Assembly (NCBI GenBank): GCA_963808775.1
Contig: CAWEGR010000007.1
Location: 124,001-188,000 of the forward strand
Reading direction: 5' to 3'
DNA from: JACVRW01 sp963808775
Lineage (GTDB): Bacteria; Actinomycetota; Thermoleophilia; Solirubrobacterales; Thermoleophilaceae
DNA length: 64,000 nucleotides
Part shown: in pieces, positions 7,646-16,125 of the stretch
Layout of the letters: each line of letters starts with the position of its first letter
How positions within the stretch are numbered: position 1 is the stretch's first letter
Made by a program: the position numbers and the translations under genes
The notes under the pieces: generated by a model
Told to the model about the DNA's origin: nothing
Databases searched by the model: none
What the model saw: only the letters and a program-made list of their open reading frames with translations

Positions 7646-8269
7646 GTGAGCCCGCGTCGCTACGTCCAGCGCGCCCGCGCCGAGGCCGCCGCCGAGACCC
7701 GCGAGCGCATCCTGCAGGCCGTGTACGCCGCGATCCGGGCGGCGCCGGCGCAGGCGGTCAACGTCGAGCGCGTGGCGGCGGAGGCGGGCGTCTCGCGCTC
7801 GACCGTCTACGTGATCTTCGAGTCGCGCGCCGGCCTGTTCGACGCCTTCGGCGAGTGGCTGTTCGCCCGAGCGGGGCTCGAGCGGCTGGTCGAGGCGTTC
7901 GCCCACCCCGACCCGCGCCAGCGCCTGCGCGACTCGACGCACGCCTCCGTCGGGGTGTACGCGGCTGAGCGCGACGGCCTGCGCGCGCTGTTCTCGATGG
8001 GACTGCTCGATCCCGACGCGGTGGGCGGCGCGCCGGAGCGCTTCGAGCGCCGGCGCATGGCGGGGATGAGGAGGATGGCGCGCGACCTGCGGCTCGACGG
8101 CGCTCTGCGGAAGGGCGTGGGCGAGCGCCAGGCGTTCGAGGTGCTCTGGCTGACGGCGAGCTTCGACGCCTTCGACATCCTCTACACGGGCGCGGGCCTG
8201 TCCGCGCGGCGCACGGCAGAGGTCCTGCTCGAGACGTCCGAGCGGGCGCTCATCGCCCGGCCCGGTTGA
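7646..8269 (+). CDS. TetR/AcrR-family transcriptional regulator
   Basis: 207 aa. Residues 12-60 form the TetR helix-turn-helix (RERILQAVYAAIR, then VERVAAEAGVSRSTVYVIF with ESRAGLFDAF). The remainder is the all-helical ligand-binding domain, which varies too much to suggest an inducer. Start GTG 7646 is chosen because it follows the operator-like palindrome and begins the typical basic N-terminus SPRRYVQRARAEA. It is divergent from the FAD monooxygenase, the most likely target gene. The 3' end meets the convergent FUSC gene with a 2-nt gap. Confidence 0.85.
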   Translation: MSPRRYVQRARAEAAAETRERILQAVYAAIRAAPAQAVNVERVAAEAGVSRSTVYVIFESRAGLFDAFGEWLFARAGLERLVEAFAHPDPRQRLRDSTHASVGVYAAERDGLRALFSMGLLDPDAVGGAPERFERRRMAGMRRMARDLRLDGALRKGVGERQAFEVLWLTASFDAFDILYTGAGLSARRTAEVLLETSERALIARPG

Positions 8270-8271
8270 GC

Positions 8272-10393
8272 TCAGCGCGCGAGCGCCGCGGCCGCGGCTC
8301 CGAGCTCGTCGATCACCCGTCCGAGCTCGGCGATCCAGGCGCGCGCGCCGAGCAGCCGGACGGTCGCGTCCAGGCGGGCCTCGCCGGCGCCCCTGGCGGA
8401 GGCGGCGCACTCGAGCGCGCCGCGCCCGAGCTCCTCGGTGCTCGGCAGCTCGGGAGGCGGCGGCGGAGGGGAGCGCGACTCGATCGCTCGCGCCACGGCG
8501 TGCAGGCCCTCGCCGACCCTCTGCGCGGTGCGCTCGAGCGCTTCCGCGAAGACGGGGCAGACACGCTCGGCCCGCCCGCCGATCTCGACGCTCACGCCCG
8601 CCTCGTACCAGAGCCTGTGTGTCCGCTCGAGCAGGCCGGCCCAGCGCTCGAGCGCCGTGGCGGGGTCAGCCACCTCGCCGACGTAGGACACCAGCACCGC
8701 CTCCGCGCGCCGCGCCGCGCGGACGGCCTGGCGCCGCAGCTCGAGCAGGTCACCGGGGGCATCCGCCCCGAGCAGCCGCGCCGCCGCGGCGCTCGTGAAG
8801 TCCGCACCGGCGTCGATGGCCCGCGCCACGCTCTCACGCAGCTGGGCGCCGGGGCCGCGCGGCCACGCCGCGACTCCGATCGCGAGCCCGACCGCCGCGC
8901 CGATCAGCACGTCCTCGAGCCGGATCAGCCCGATGTTCCACTCCGGCGGCGACACGAGGTTGAAGATCGCGACGATCATCAGGGTGAAGCCCGTCTGGCC
9001 CAGCACGAACGAGACCGACGCCCCGTACGAGGCGAGGAACGCGAACAGCGGGACGAGGACGATGTAGACGTCCGCCTCCGCCTCGAGCGCGAACACCAGC
9101 GCCGTCGCGAGCACGGCGCCGGCCGCCGTCCCCAGCACCGCCTTGAGCGCGTTCGCGCCCGTGCCGCGAGCGGTCGCCCTCGTGACGGTGAGGGTGGCGA
9201 AGACGACCCAGAAGCCGTGCTGCAGGTCGAATTCCCCCGCGATCAGGCGCGCCGCGGCAAGACCGAGCGACAGCCGCAGGGCGTTGTGGAGCAGGACCGA
9301 GTCGGCAGCTGAAGCGAATCCGAAGCTGGTCGGCGAGCCGGTCGCGGGTCGTGCGCGGCCGCGGCTCCCCGGGCGCGGCGAGCGCATCGCCGAGTCCCGC
9401 CGCGACGCGGGTTTCCGTCACGACCGCGGTGGTGATGCGCCCGAGCCGCCGCAGCCGGAACACCTCGTCGAGCCGGGCGCCCGCGGCGGCGTCGAGACGG
9501 CCGTGCTCGAGGTCGTCCCGCAGCGCAGCGGCCGACGCCTCGACGTACTCGGCGCGCGCGCTCTCGAGCGCCGCGAGGTCCGCCTCCGCCACGTCGGAGC
9601 GCGTGCGCAGCTGCGCCGCGGCGCCGGCGAGGGCGGTGCCGATCGCCGCGAGAAGCCGGCGCGTGGCGGGCGCGTGGTCACCCCGCTCATCGACGCCGGC
9701 GAGCAGCTCCTCGACGCGCTCGAGGCCCGGCCTCAGGATGCGCTCCGCGGTGCTCACCGCCGAGGCGCCGAGCGGCCGCTCCACCCGCGCGAGCTCGAAC
9801 GGGCTTGCCTCATCGATGGCCGCCTCCGCGCGCTCCGAGTCGCGCGTGACCGCCCGCGCCTCCGCGAGCCCGGCGGCCGTGGCTGCGAGCGGGTCGAGCG
9901 CGCGAGCGAGCCGTTCGCGATAGTCGAGGTCGGTGCGGTCGGGCCACAGCAGCCGCGCCGCGGCGAGCACGGCGAGCCCGCCGATCGCGAGGCCGAGCAG
10001 GCGGTCGGGAAGCCAGGAGTCGGGCGCCGGGATGCCGGCGGCGACGACCAGTACGAGCAGGATCGGCCTCGCCAATCCGAGCGCGTTCGGGCCCGCCACG
10101 CCGGCCTGCGAGAGGAGCAGCGCCCCGATGAACAGGACGACCGCGGCCGCCACGGTGTCCTCCGACGCGAGCGTTCCCGCGCAGACGGCGACCGCGCACA
10201 GCGCGATCGCCAGGGCGTACGACAGCAGCCTGCGGCCGAGCGGGCCTCCGACCTCGCCGAGGCCGAGGAGCGCCACGGGCGTCAGCGACGCGAACACGGC
10301 GGTCTGCGGGTCGTCGACCACGTAGCGGCCGATCGCGAATCCGGCCCACGCCGCGAGCGCCACCCGCAGTCCTCTTTGGACGGCGCTCGACAA
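8272..10393 (-). CDS. FUSC-family membrane protein (aromatic acid exporter type, frameshifted)
   Basis: About 706 aa after removing one base at 9316. Two similar halves each carry a bundle of hydrophobic helices (N-terminal: RVALAAWAGFAIGRYV, RRLLSYALAIALCAVAV, LFIGALLLSQAGVAG; C-terminal: NALRLSLGLAAARLI, AVLGTAAGAVLATALVF, FTLMIVAIFNLVSP) followed by a long soluble helical domain. This is the architecture of FUSC/YccS and AaeB-like exporters. Translation may start at TTG 10393 or at GTG 10363 behind AAAGAGGA. It follows the PhzF gene after 8 nt, hence probably one operon. Confidence 0.8.
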
Positions 10394-10401
10394 ACCGGCC
10401 C

Positions 10402-11235
10402 CTAGATGACGACCTCGCCGGTGATGCAGGTGACCGAGGCGCCGCCGGTCCAGATCGTGCCGTCGGCATCGCGCGTGACCTCCACGCGGCCGGCGCGTCC
10501 GAGCGCCGTCCCCTGGCGCGCGGCGTAGGGGGCGCTCGCCCTCCCGGAGCGGATCAACCAGCCCGCGAGCGACGCGTTCAGGCTGCCCGTCACGGGGTCC
10601 TCGCTCGTCGAGCCGTCCTTCGGGAAGAACGCACGCACCTCCCACGCGACGGGCGCTCCCGGCGGGTGCGGCCCCACCAGGCCGATGTCGAGCTCGACGG
10701 GGCCGGGACGCACGGCGAGCACGGCCTCGGCGTCGGCGAGCAGCACGGCCACCCAGCCCGGCCCGTTGTCGGCCCACTGCGAGTCGACGATCGCCCCCGC
10801 GTCGATGCGGAGCTGCTCCGCCACGCGCGCGAGTGTCTCGGCGTCGACCGGCCCCGACCGGATCAGCGGTGGCTCGGCGAAGGCGAGGCTGTCCCCGTCG
10901 CGCCGCAGCGGGATCAGCCCCGCGCTGCACTCCTGGACGACCGTGCCGGCGTCGCGCGGCGCCCCGCCCGCCTCGAGCCATGCGTGACACGAGCCGAGGG
11001 TGGGGTGCCCCGCGAAGGGAAGCTCGCGCACGGGCGTGAAGATGCGCAGTCCGTAGTCGGCGGACGGGTCCGAGGGCGGTGTGAGGAAGGTCGTCTCGGA
11101 CAGGTTCGTCCAATGCGCGAAGCGCTGCATCGCCGCGTCGTCGAGGCCCTCGGCGTCGAGGACGACCGCGACGGGGTTGCCCAGGTACGGCGTCGACGTG
11201 AAGACGTCCACCTGGCGGAACGGGCGCGGCCTCAC
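10402..11235 (-). CDS. PhzF-family isomerase
   Basis: 277 aa, the usual length. The catalytic glutamate of the family is Glu47 in NLSETTFL; the other conserved blocks FAGHPTLGSCHAWLE and SEDPVTGSLNASLAG are present. PhzF folds are diaminopimelate-epimerase-like and carry out proton shifts; apart from phenazine synthesis most members have no known substrate, and no phenazine genes are near. The GTG start overlaps the stop of the wHTH gene in GTGA, so the two are translationally coupled. Confidence 0.9.
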   Translation of the reverse strand: MRPRPFRQVDVFTSTPYLGNPVAVVLDAEGLDDAAMQRFAHWTNLSETTFLTPPSDPSADYGLRIFTPVRELPFAGHPTLGSCHAWLEAGGAPRDAGTVVQECSAGLIPLRRDGDSLAFAEPPLIRSGPVDAETLARVAEQLRIDAGAIVDSQWADNGPGWVAVLLADAEAVLAVRPGPVELDIGLVGPHPPGAPVAWEVRAFFPKDGSTSEDPVTGSLNASLAGWLIRSGRASAPYAARQGTALGRAGRVEVTRDADGTIWTGGASVTCITGEVVI

Positions 11236-12339
11236 GACACGACCGCCCCGTGGCCCTTGGCGTCCGGCGCCGCGAAGACGGCGAGCCGCTCGCCCTCCTC
11301 GAGCGCCGCCCTGCGATCGGCGGCCCTCAGGCGCACCAGCGGCTCAATGGCCACGCTCGCCTGCGAGCGCTTCGACTCGAGCCGCCAGAACCCGGCCACA
11401 CGCCCGTCCACGAGCAGCGTGGCGCGCACGCGCAGGTTCTTCGTCGTGAGCGCCTTTCGATGCTCGTCCGAGATCACGCGCCGGCGGTCGGCGTGCGCGA
11501 GCAGCAGGCTGTCGAACTCCGGCAGCAGCCGCACGGGGGCGGGCGCGTCCTCCGGCGGGCGCGGCGCATCGCGCAGGTCGAACAGCTCGGTGCGGCCGCC
11601 CTCCTCCCTGAACACGCGCAGCTCGGGCCGGAGCTTCTCGAATACGGGGCCGAGCTCGCCGCCGCCGAGCCAGGTCTGCGCGTCGCGCACGCTCGCCGGC
11701 CCGAATGCCCCCAGGTAGCGCCGCACGAGCTCGGCGCTGTCCGGGCGTTTCCGCAGCCTCCTGCCCGTGAAGCGCTCGGCATCGGTGAAGGGCGCCCTGG
11801 GCGTGAATCCGTGGCGCCCGCCGTCCGGGACGCGCACGAGCGGCAGGCTCGTGCGAACGACCGCCGCGATGGCGCGGGTGTCGGCCTCCGGGTGGAGCTT
11901 CGCGAGCCGCTCGCGCAGCTCCTTGGCCGACAGCGCGTCCGCCTCGCCGAACAGGGCGCGCCCGTCCTCCACGAGCGCCTCCACGTCGACGCCCTCGAGC
12001 CTGCTCGCGAGGTAGCGCGCCATGTCGCCCTGGAGCGCGGCGGCGATCGCCGACCAGAGCCGGGCGTAGTCCGCCGCGCTCAGCAGGTGGAGCGTGCCGC
12101 GCATCGAGGTGGCGCGCACGACCCGGCGCCTCTCGAGCGCCTCGCTCGAGCTCGCCCGCCTCGAAGTCACGGAGCCGCGACCAGAGGCCCATGAGGGGCG
12201 GCGCCGGCTCCTGCGCCTGCAGGCCGGCGAGCCGCCCGACGGCGTCGACGACGGGCGATCGCGCGCGCTCGAGCAGGAGCTGCCGCGCGAGCGTGGCGCG
12301 CCCGAGCGCGCGTCTCGAGATCTCTCGCGCCGCCGGCAT
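11232..12339 (-). CDS. Winged-helix DNA-binding domain protein (HTH_42 family, frameshifted)
   Basis: About 368 aa after removing an extra base at 12141. The N-terminus (RRALGRATLARQLLLER, VGRLAGLQAQEPAPP) and the later TSMRGTLHLLSAADYARLW, HADRRRVISDEHRKAL and LRVRATLLVDGRVAGFWRLE segments match the YcaQ/DUF1006-like winged-helix family. Some members are interstrand-crosslink DNA glycosylases, but many actinobacterial paralogues are untested. It is the first gene of a wHTH-PhzF-FUSC operon. Confidence 0.8.
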
Positions 12340-12377
12340 GCGCGGGCAGCCTACGCCTCCGGCGAGCGGCGAAAGCA

Positions 12378-12403
12378 GAACGGCGCCCCTGGGGGCGCCG
12401 TTC
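12378..12403 (-). terminator. Strong hairpin downstream of the small gene
   Basis: GAACGGCGCCCC (12378-12389) and GGGGCGCCGTTC (12392-12403) are perfect 12-bp arms around a 2-nt centre. It lies 52 nt beyond the stop of the 102-aa gene and 39 nt before the wHTH start. No T-tract follows on either strand, so it would act as a weak or factor-dependent terminator. A second palindrome, GGGAGCC-GT-GGCTCCC, sits at about 12439-12454 beside the stop codon. Confidence 0.45.
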
Positions 12404-12454
12404 CACTGGGGAGGGAGAGGGAGATTGGAGCCCTCTCGTGGGAGCCGTGGCTCC

Positions 12455-12763
12455 CTACGCGCGAGCGTGGGTTGGGCGGCCGCGCAGCAGCGACCGGAGG
12501 CGGCCGCGAACGGCGACTCCCTCCGAGCGCGCTCGCTCGATCTGGTCCCGGCGCAGCTCGAGCAGCGCGACGAGCTCGGCGGTCGGCTCGAACGGGTCCG
12601 CGATCGGGCGGCCCGAGCCGAGCGGCAGGGCGGCCAGGATGCGGGCGTCGCTCTCGGCGATCAGCGCCGGGCCGGTCGGCGGGCGCGCGCTGTCGAGAGC
12701 GGCGAGGCGTGCGAGCGCGGCGCTGTCGCCTGGAGCTGAGCGGCGGACGTTTACGTTGAACAC
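12455..12763 (-). CDS. Small conserved protein (GNAT N-terminus-like)
   Basis: 102 aa. NVRRSAPGDSAALARLAALD followed by ALIAESDARILAALPLG and RPIADPFEPTAELVALLELR is a pattern I recall from small actinobacterial proteins that look like the first strand-helix-strand of a GNAT acetyltransferase without the acetyl-CoA loop. Catalysis is therefore unlikely. GTG 12763 follows AAGGGGG at a good distance. It is divergent from the MocR gene and may be under the same operator. Confidence 0.6.
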   Translation of the reverse strand: MFNVNVRRSAPGDSAALARLAALDSARPPTGPALIAESDARILAALPLGSGRPIADPFEPTAELVALLELRRDQIERARSEGVAVRGRLRSLLRGRPTHARA

Positions 12764-12787
12764 TGTGGGACCCCCTTGGCTGGACAT

Positions 12788-12842
12788 GTATGACGAAGTG
12801 GTGTTAGTGTATGACGTACAGGAGGCCTCTGCAATGTCATAC
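12788..12842 (+). promoter_or_regulatory. MocR-type operator: GTATGAC direct repeats plus inverted copy
   Basis: GTATGAC occurs at 12788-12794 and again at 12809-12815, exactly 21 bp apart (two helical turns), and its reverse complement GTCATAC at 12836-12842 overlaps the ATG of the regulator. MocR/PdxR proteins typically bind two direct repeats plus one inverted half-site at their own promoter, so autoregulation is likely. Confidence 0.55.
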
Positions 12843-14334
12843 AAACTCGATTTGTCGGGCCTGGACCGCGACGCCGACACCTCATTGACCCAGCAGATCG
12901 CGGACCGCATCGTGGCCGCGATCGAATCGGGCGAGCTCGAGCCGGGCGAGAAGCTCCCGCCGACGCGCGAGCTGGCGGCCGACGTGGGCGTCAACCACCT
13001 CACCGCCGCGCGCGTCTACCGCAAGCTCGCGGAGCAGGGCTACGTGACCGCGAGCGTCGGCCGCGGCACCTTCGTGCGCGCCCTCGCGCCCGCGGGCAGC
13101 GAGGAGCTCGGCGACGACTGGCAGCTCTACGCGCTTCCGGAGCCGGAATGGTCCTACCCCAACCAGATCCTGTCGGAGGCGATGGCGAGCGGCAACGACC
13201 CGGACGTGATCTCGCTCGCGGTCGGCTGGCCCTCGCCCGACATCTACCCCACCGACGAGCTCGCGGAGATCACCGCCGGCGTCTTCCGCGAGGTCGGCGG
13301 CGAGGCGCTCAGCTACCTCCCGGCCGAGGGCCTGTGGGACCTGCGCGAGCAGCTCGCCGCGCGCGGGCGGGTGCACGGGTTCGCGCAGGACCCGGACGAG
13401 ATCGTGGTCGTGTCGGGCGCGAAGCAGGGTCTCAGCCTGGTCGCGCGCGCCGTGCTCGGCGAGGGCGACGTGGCCGTGATCGAGTCGCCGACGTTCGTGG
13501 GGATGCTCGAGTCGCTGCGGATGTCGGACGCCCGTGTGCTCGGCATCCCGGCGGACGGGGACGGCTTCGACGTCGACATGCTCGAGCGGCTGCTGAGCCG
13601 CCACGAGATCAAGCTCGTCGCGCTGCAGACCGCCTGCCAGAACCCGACCGGCCGCCACCTGACGGAGGAGCGCCGCCGGCGCCTCGCCGAGCTCGCGATC
13701 GAGCGCAACTTCTTCATCCTCGAGGACCGCGTCTACGCCGACGCCGCCTTCGAGGGCGAGCCTGTCAGGTCGATCCGCGAGCTCGCGCCCGCCCACGTGA
13801 TCTACGTCAACTCGCTGTCGAAGGTGGTCGGCGGCGGCCTGCGGCTCGGCTGGGTCGCGGCGCGGGGCCCGGTGCGCGACCGGATCGCCCGCCTCAAGCT
13901 CGCGAACGACTTCCACACCGCGACGCTGATCCAGTACATCGCCGCGCGCTGGCTCGCCACCGGGCGCTACGACGAGTTCGTGCGCGAGACGCTGCCCTTC
14001 TATCGCGAGCGGCGCGACGCGCTCATGAAGGCGCTCGAGCGGCACCTCCCCGGCGAGTACCTCGCGGACGTTCCGCAGGGCGGGCACCACGTCTGGGTCA
14101 CGCTGCAGGCGCCCCCTGGACGAGCGAGCGCTCTACGCGGAGTGCGGCCGGCAGGGCGTGGCGGTCACGCCCGGCGGCGCCGTCACGGCGGAGCGCCGCG
14201 CCCAGACGTCGATGCGGCTGTCGTTCTCGCTCGTCGACGCGGAGGAGCTCGACGAGGGGGTGCGCAGGCTGGCGCGCGCGATCCGCGAGGTGCGCCGGCG
14301 CAGCCGCCACGCCGTGGCGGCCCCTATGTCGTGA
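12834..14334 (+). CDS. MocR-type GntR regulator with aminotransferase domain (frameshifted)
   Basis: About 499 aa after correcting the C run at 14112-14116. Residues 10-75 are a GntR winged helix (IADRIVAAIESGELEPGEKL, TRELAADVGVNHLTAARVYR, GYVTASVGRGTFV). The rest is a fold-type I PLP domain with YLPAEGLWDLR, the QNPTG asparagine motif and the PLP lysine in VNSLSKVVGG. The corrected tail (RALYAECGRQGVAVTPGG, RLSFSLVDAEEL) completes the aminotransferase C-domain. ATG 12834 follows AGGAGG at 12820-12825. Its target may be itself and the divergent small gene; the effector is unknown. Confidence 0.85.
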
Positions 14335-14782
14335 CGCGCTCCCAGAACGTCGCGAGCTCGCGCAGCTCGTCACGGCTGAAGTGCCGGAGGAACAGCTCGC
14401 GCACGCCCTCGAGATGGGTCCTCCGGGCGGCCGCGAAGGTCTGGCGGCCGGCGGGCGTGATCTGGGCGAACCAGCCGCGCTGGTCCTGGTCGCAGCGCAC
14501 GCGCTCGATCAGCCCGTCCCGCGCCAGCCGGTCGATCAGCCGGGTGAGGCCGCTGCGACTGAGCAGGACGCTGTCGGCCAGCTCGGACATCCGCAGCCGG
14601 CCCTCCGGGGCCCCGGCGAGGTAGAGCAGGACCTCGTAGGAGGACAGCGGCAGGCCGTGCTCGCTCGTCAGCTCGGCGTCGAGGGCCCGGGTGATCGAGG
14701 AGTGCGCGCGCAGCAGGCCGCGCCACGCACCCAGCTCATCGGTGTCGAGCAGGACCGTCTCCGTGTCGCGCGTGGCACTCAT
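14324..14782 (-). CDS. MarR-family transcriptional regulator
   Basis: 152 aa. The winged helix spans residues 45-110: SSYEVLLYLAGAPEGRLRMS, ELADSVLLSRSGLTRLIDRL, then the wing DGLIERVRCDQDQRGWFAQI. Flanking helices dimerise. Only 24 bp separate its ATG from the ATG of the divergent esterase, and an imperfect palindrome lies in between, so reciprocal repression is likely. Its stop overlaps the end of the MocR gene by 11 nt (convergent). Confidence 0.9.
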   Translation of the reverse strand: MSATRDTETVLLDTDELGAWRGLLRAHSSITRALDAELTSEHGLPLSSYEVLLYLAGAPEGRLRMSELADSVLLSRSGLTRLIDRLARDGLIERVRCDQDQRGWFAQITPAGRQTFAAARRTHLEGVRELFLRHFSRDELRELATFWERVTT

Positions 14783-14799
14783 CGCTACCGGCTATTGTA

Positions 14800-14813
14800 G
14801 TTGTAGATGCAAC
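14800..14813 (+). promoter_or_regulatory. Probable MarR operator GTTG-N6-CAAC
   Basis: A short palindrome with perfect GTTG/CAAC arms and a TTGTAG direct repeat at its left edge sits between the two divergent start codons and overlaps the esterase ATG at 14807. The esterase message has room for almost no leader, so it is probably leaderless. Confidence 0.4.
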
Positions 14814-15454
14814 ATCTTGTCCGACCATCCGCAGGCGAGCCCACCGGGGCCCTGGTGCTCTTCCACGGCCGCGGCGCCGACGAGCACGACCTGTTCCCGC
14901 TGCTCGACATGCTCGATCCGGAGCGGCGGCTGCTCGGCGCGACCGTGCGCGGCCCGCTCTCGCTCCCGCCGGGTGGCGCGCACTGGTACATCGTCCAGCG
15001 GGTCGGCTTTCCGGACCCGCCGACCTTCGGCTCCACCTACGAGCTGGTGAGCGGCTGGCTCGATCCGTTCCTCGCCGAACACGGCGTGCCGGTCGAGAGC
15101 ACCGTCCTCGGCGGCTTCTCCCAGGGCGCCGTGATGTCCTACGCGCTCGGGCTCGGCCGCGGCAGGCCGCGCCCGGCGGCGATCATGGGGCTCTCGGGCT
15201 TCATCCCGACCGTGCCGGGCTGGGAGCTCGATCCCGCCAACGCCGCCGGCCTGCCGGTGGCGATCGGGCACGGCAGCCACGACCCCGTGATCCGCGTCGA
15301 GTTCGGCCGCGAGGCGCGCGACCGGCTGATCGAGGAGGGCGCGGAGGTCACCTGGAACGAGTCGCCGATGGCCCATTCGATCGACCCGCGCTTCCTGCGC
15401 GAGCTGCCCGACTGGCTGCTCGCGGCGACGGCCGGCGGATCAGCGCGGGCGTAG
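14807..15454 (+). CDS. Phospholipase/carboxylesterase (alpha/beta hydrolase)
   Basis: 215 aa. The motif LVLFHGRGADEHDL provides the oxyanion loop, GGFSQGAVMS the nucleophile Ser, GHGSHDPVI the Asp and PMAHSIDP the His, so the Abhydrolase_2 (YpfH-type) catalytic triad is complete. Such enzymes hydrolyse short acyl esters or lysophospholipids; no signal peptide, so cytosolic. It pairs with the divergent MarR gene, a common arrangement for inducible detoxifying esterases. Confidence 0.85.
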   Translation: MQHLVRPSAGEPTGALVLFHGRGADEHDLFPLLDMLDPERRLLGATVRGPLSLPPGGAHWYIVQRVGFPDPPTFGSTYELVSGWLDPFLAEHGVPVESTVLGGFSQGAVMSYALGLGRGRPRPAAIMGLSGFIPTVPGWELDPANAAGLPVAIGHGSHDPVIRVEFGREARDRLIEEGAEVTWNESPMAHSIDPRFLRELPDWLLAATAGGSARA

Positions 15455-16042
15455 GCCCAGCACCGCGCGCTCGATCGCGACGGCCACGAGGGCGTCGAGC
15501 TCGGCCGGCGCGAGCATTCCGCTGCCCGACATCGACGCGATCCCGTGGATGGTTGCCCAGGCGGCGATCCCGACCGCCTCGGGGTCGCCCGGCACGACGT
15601 CGCCGGCCGCCTGGGCGTCCGTGATCAGGCCGAGCGGGATCGCGAACGTGCGCGTGGCCGCCTCGCGCAGGCGGTCGCTCGCCGCGGGATCGTGCTTCGT
15701 CGCGTACATGAGCTCGAGCAGGGCGGGACGCTCGACCGCGAACCCGACGTAGGCGCGCGCCAGCGCCGTCAGACGCTCCTCGAAGGGGCGCCCGGCAGCT
15801 TCGGAGACGGCGCCCGCCAGGGTCGCCTCGAGGCGCTCGAAGCCCGACTCCGCGAGCGCGCCGAGCAGCGCCTGCTTGTCGGCGAAGTGCCGCCGGGGAG
15901 CCGCGTGGCTGACCCCGATCTCGCGAGCGAGCTCGCGCAGCGACAGCTCTCCGGCGCCGCGCTCCTCGAGTGCGCGCTCGGCGTGTTCGAGCAGGGTCGC
16001 GGCGAGGTTGCCGTGGTGATAGGGACGAGCGGCCACCGTCAT
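15440..16042 (-). CDS. TetR-family transcriptional regulator
   Basis: 200 aa from ATG 16042, which gives MTVAARPYHHGNL; the YHHGNL sequence at the N-terminus is characteristic of this TetR subgroup. The in-frame ATG at 16108 would add 22 residues overlapping the operator. The HTH is at residues 25-55 (LSLRELAREIGVSHAAPRRHF). The C-terminal domain resembles TetR_C_33/WHG type. Its 3' end overlaps the convergent esterase gene by 15 nt. The target is probably the divergent SDR gene. Confidence 0.85.
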   Translation of the reverse strand: MTVAARPYHHGNLAATLLEHAERALEERGAGELSLRELAREIGVSHAAPRRHFADKQALLGALAESGFERLEATLAGAVSEAAGRPFEERLTALARAYVGFAVERPALLELMYATKHDPAASDRLREAATRTFAIPLGLITDAQAAGDVVPGDPEAVGIAAWATIHGIASMSGSGMLAPAELDALVAVAIERAVLGLRPR

Positions 16043-16064
16043 CGCTTCCAGCGTACCGCTTCGT

Positions 16065-16118
16065 GTAGACAGCGACATCATTGTTTCCATTGACAGCTTT
16101 GTTGTCACTGTCTACTAT
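16065..16118 (+). promoter_or_regulatory. SDR promoter framed by two TetR half-site arms
   Basis: TTGACA (16090-16095) and TACTAT (16113-16118) are exactly 17 bp apart, and ATG 16126 lies 7 nt after the -10, so the SDR message should be leaderless. The arms GTAGACAGCGACA (16065-16077) and TGTCACTGTCTAC (16103-16115) are inverted repeats with one mismatch in 13. The right arm covers the -10. Two operator copies facing each other between the genes suit autoregulation plus SDR repression by the TetR protein. Confidence 0.6.
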
Positions 16119-16125
16119 GCGTGCC

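Noticed and set aside
12404..12454. tRNA-like T-arm (GAGGG...CCCTC) on the minus strand
   Set aside because: The loop lacks the TTCGA core, no anticodon or acceptor stem can be formed, and the segment is explained by two hairpins around a stop codon.
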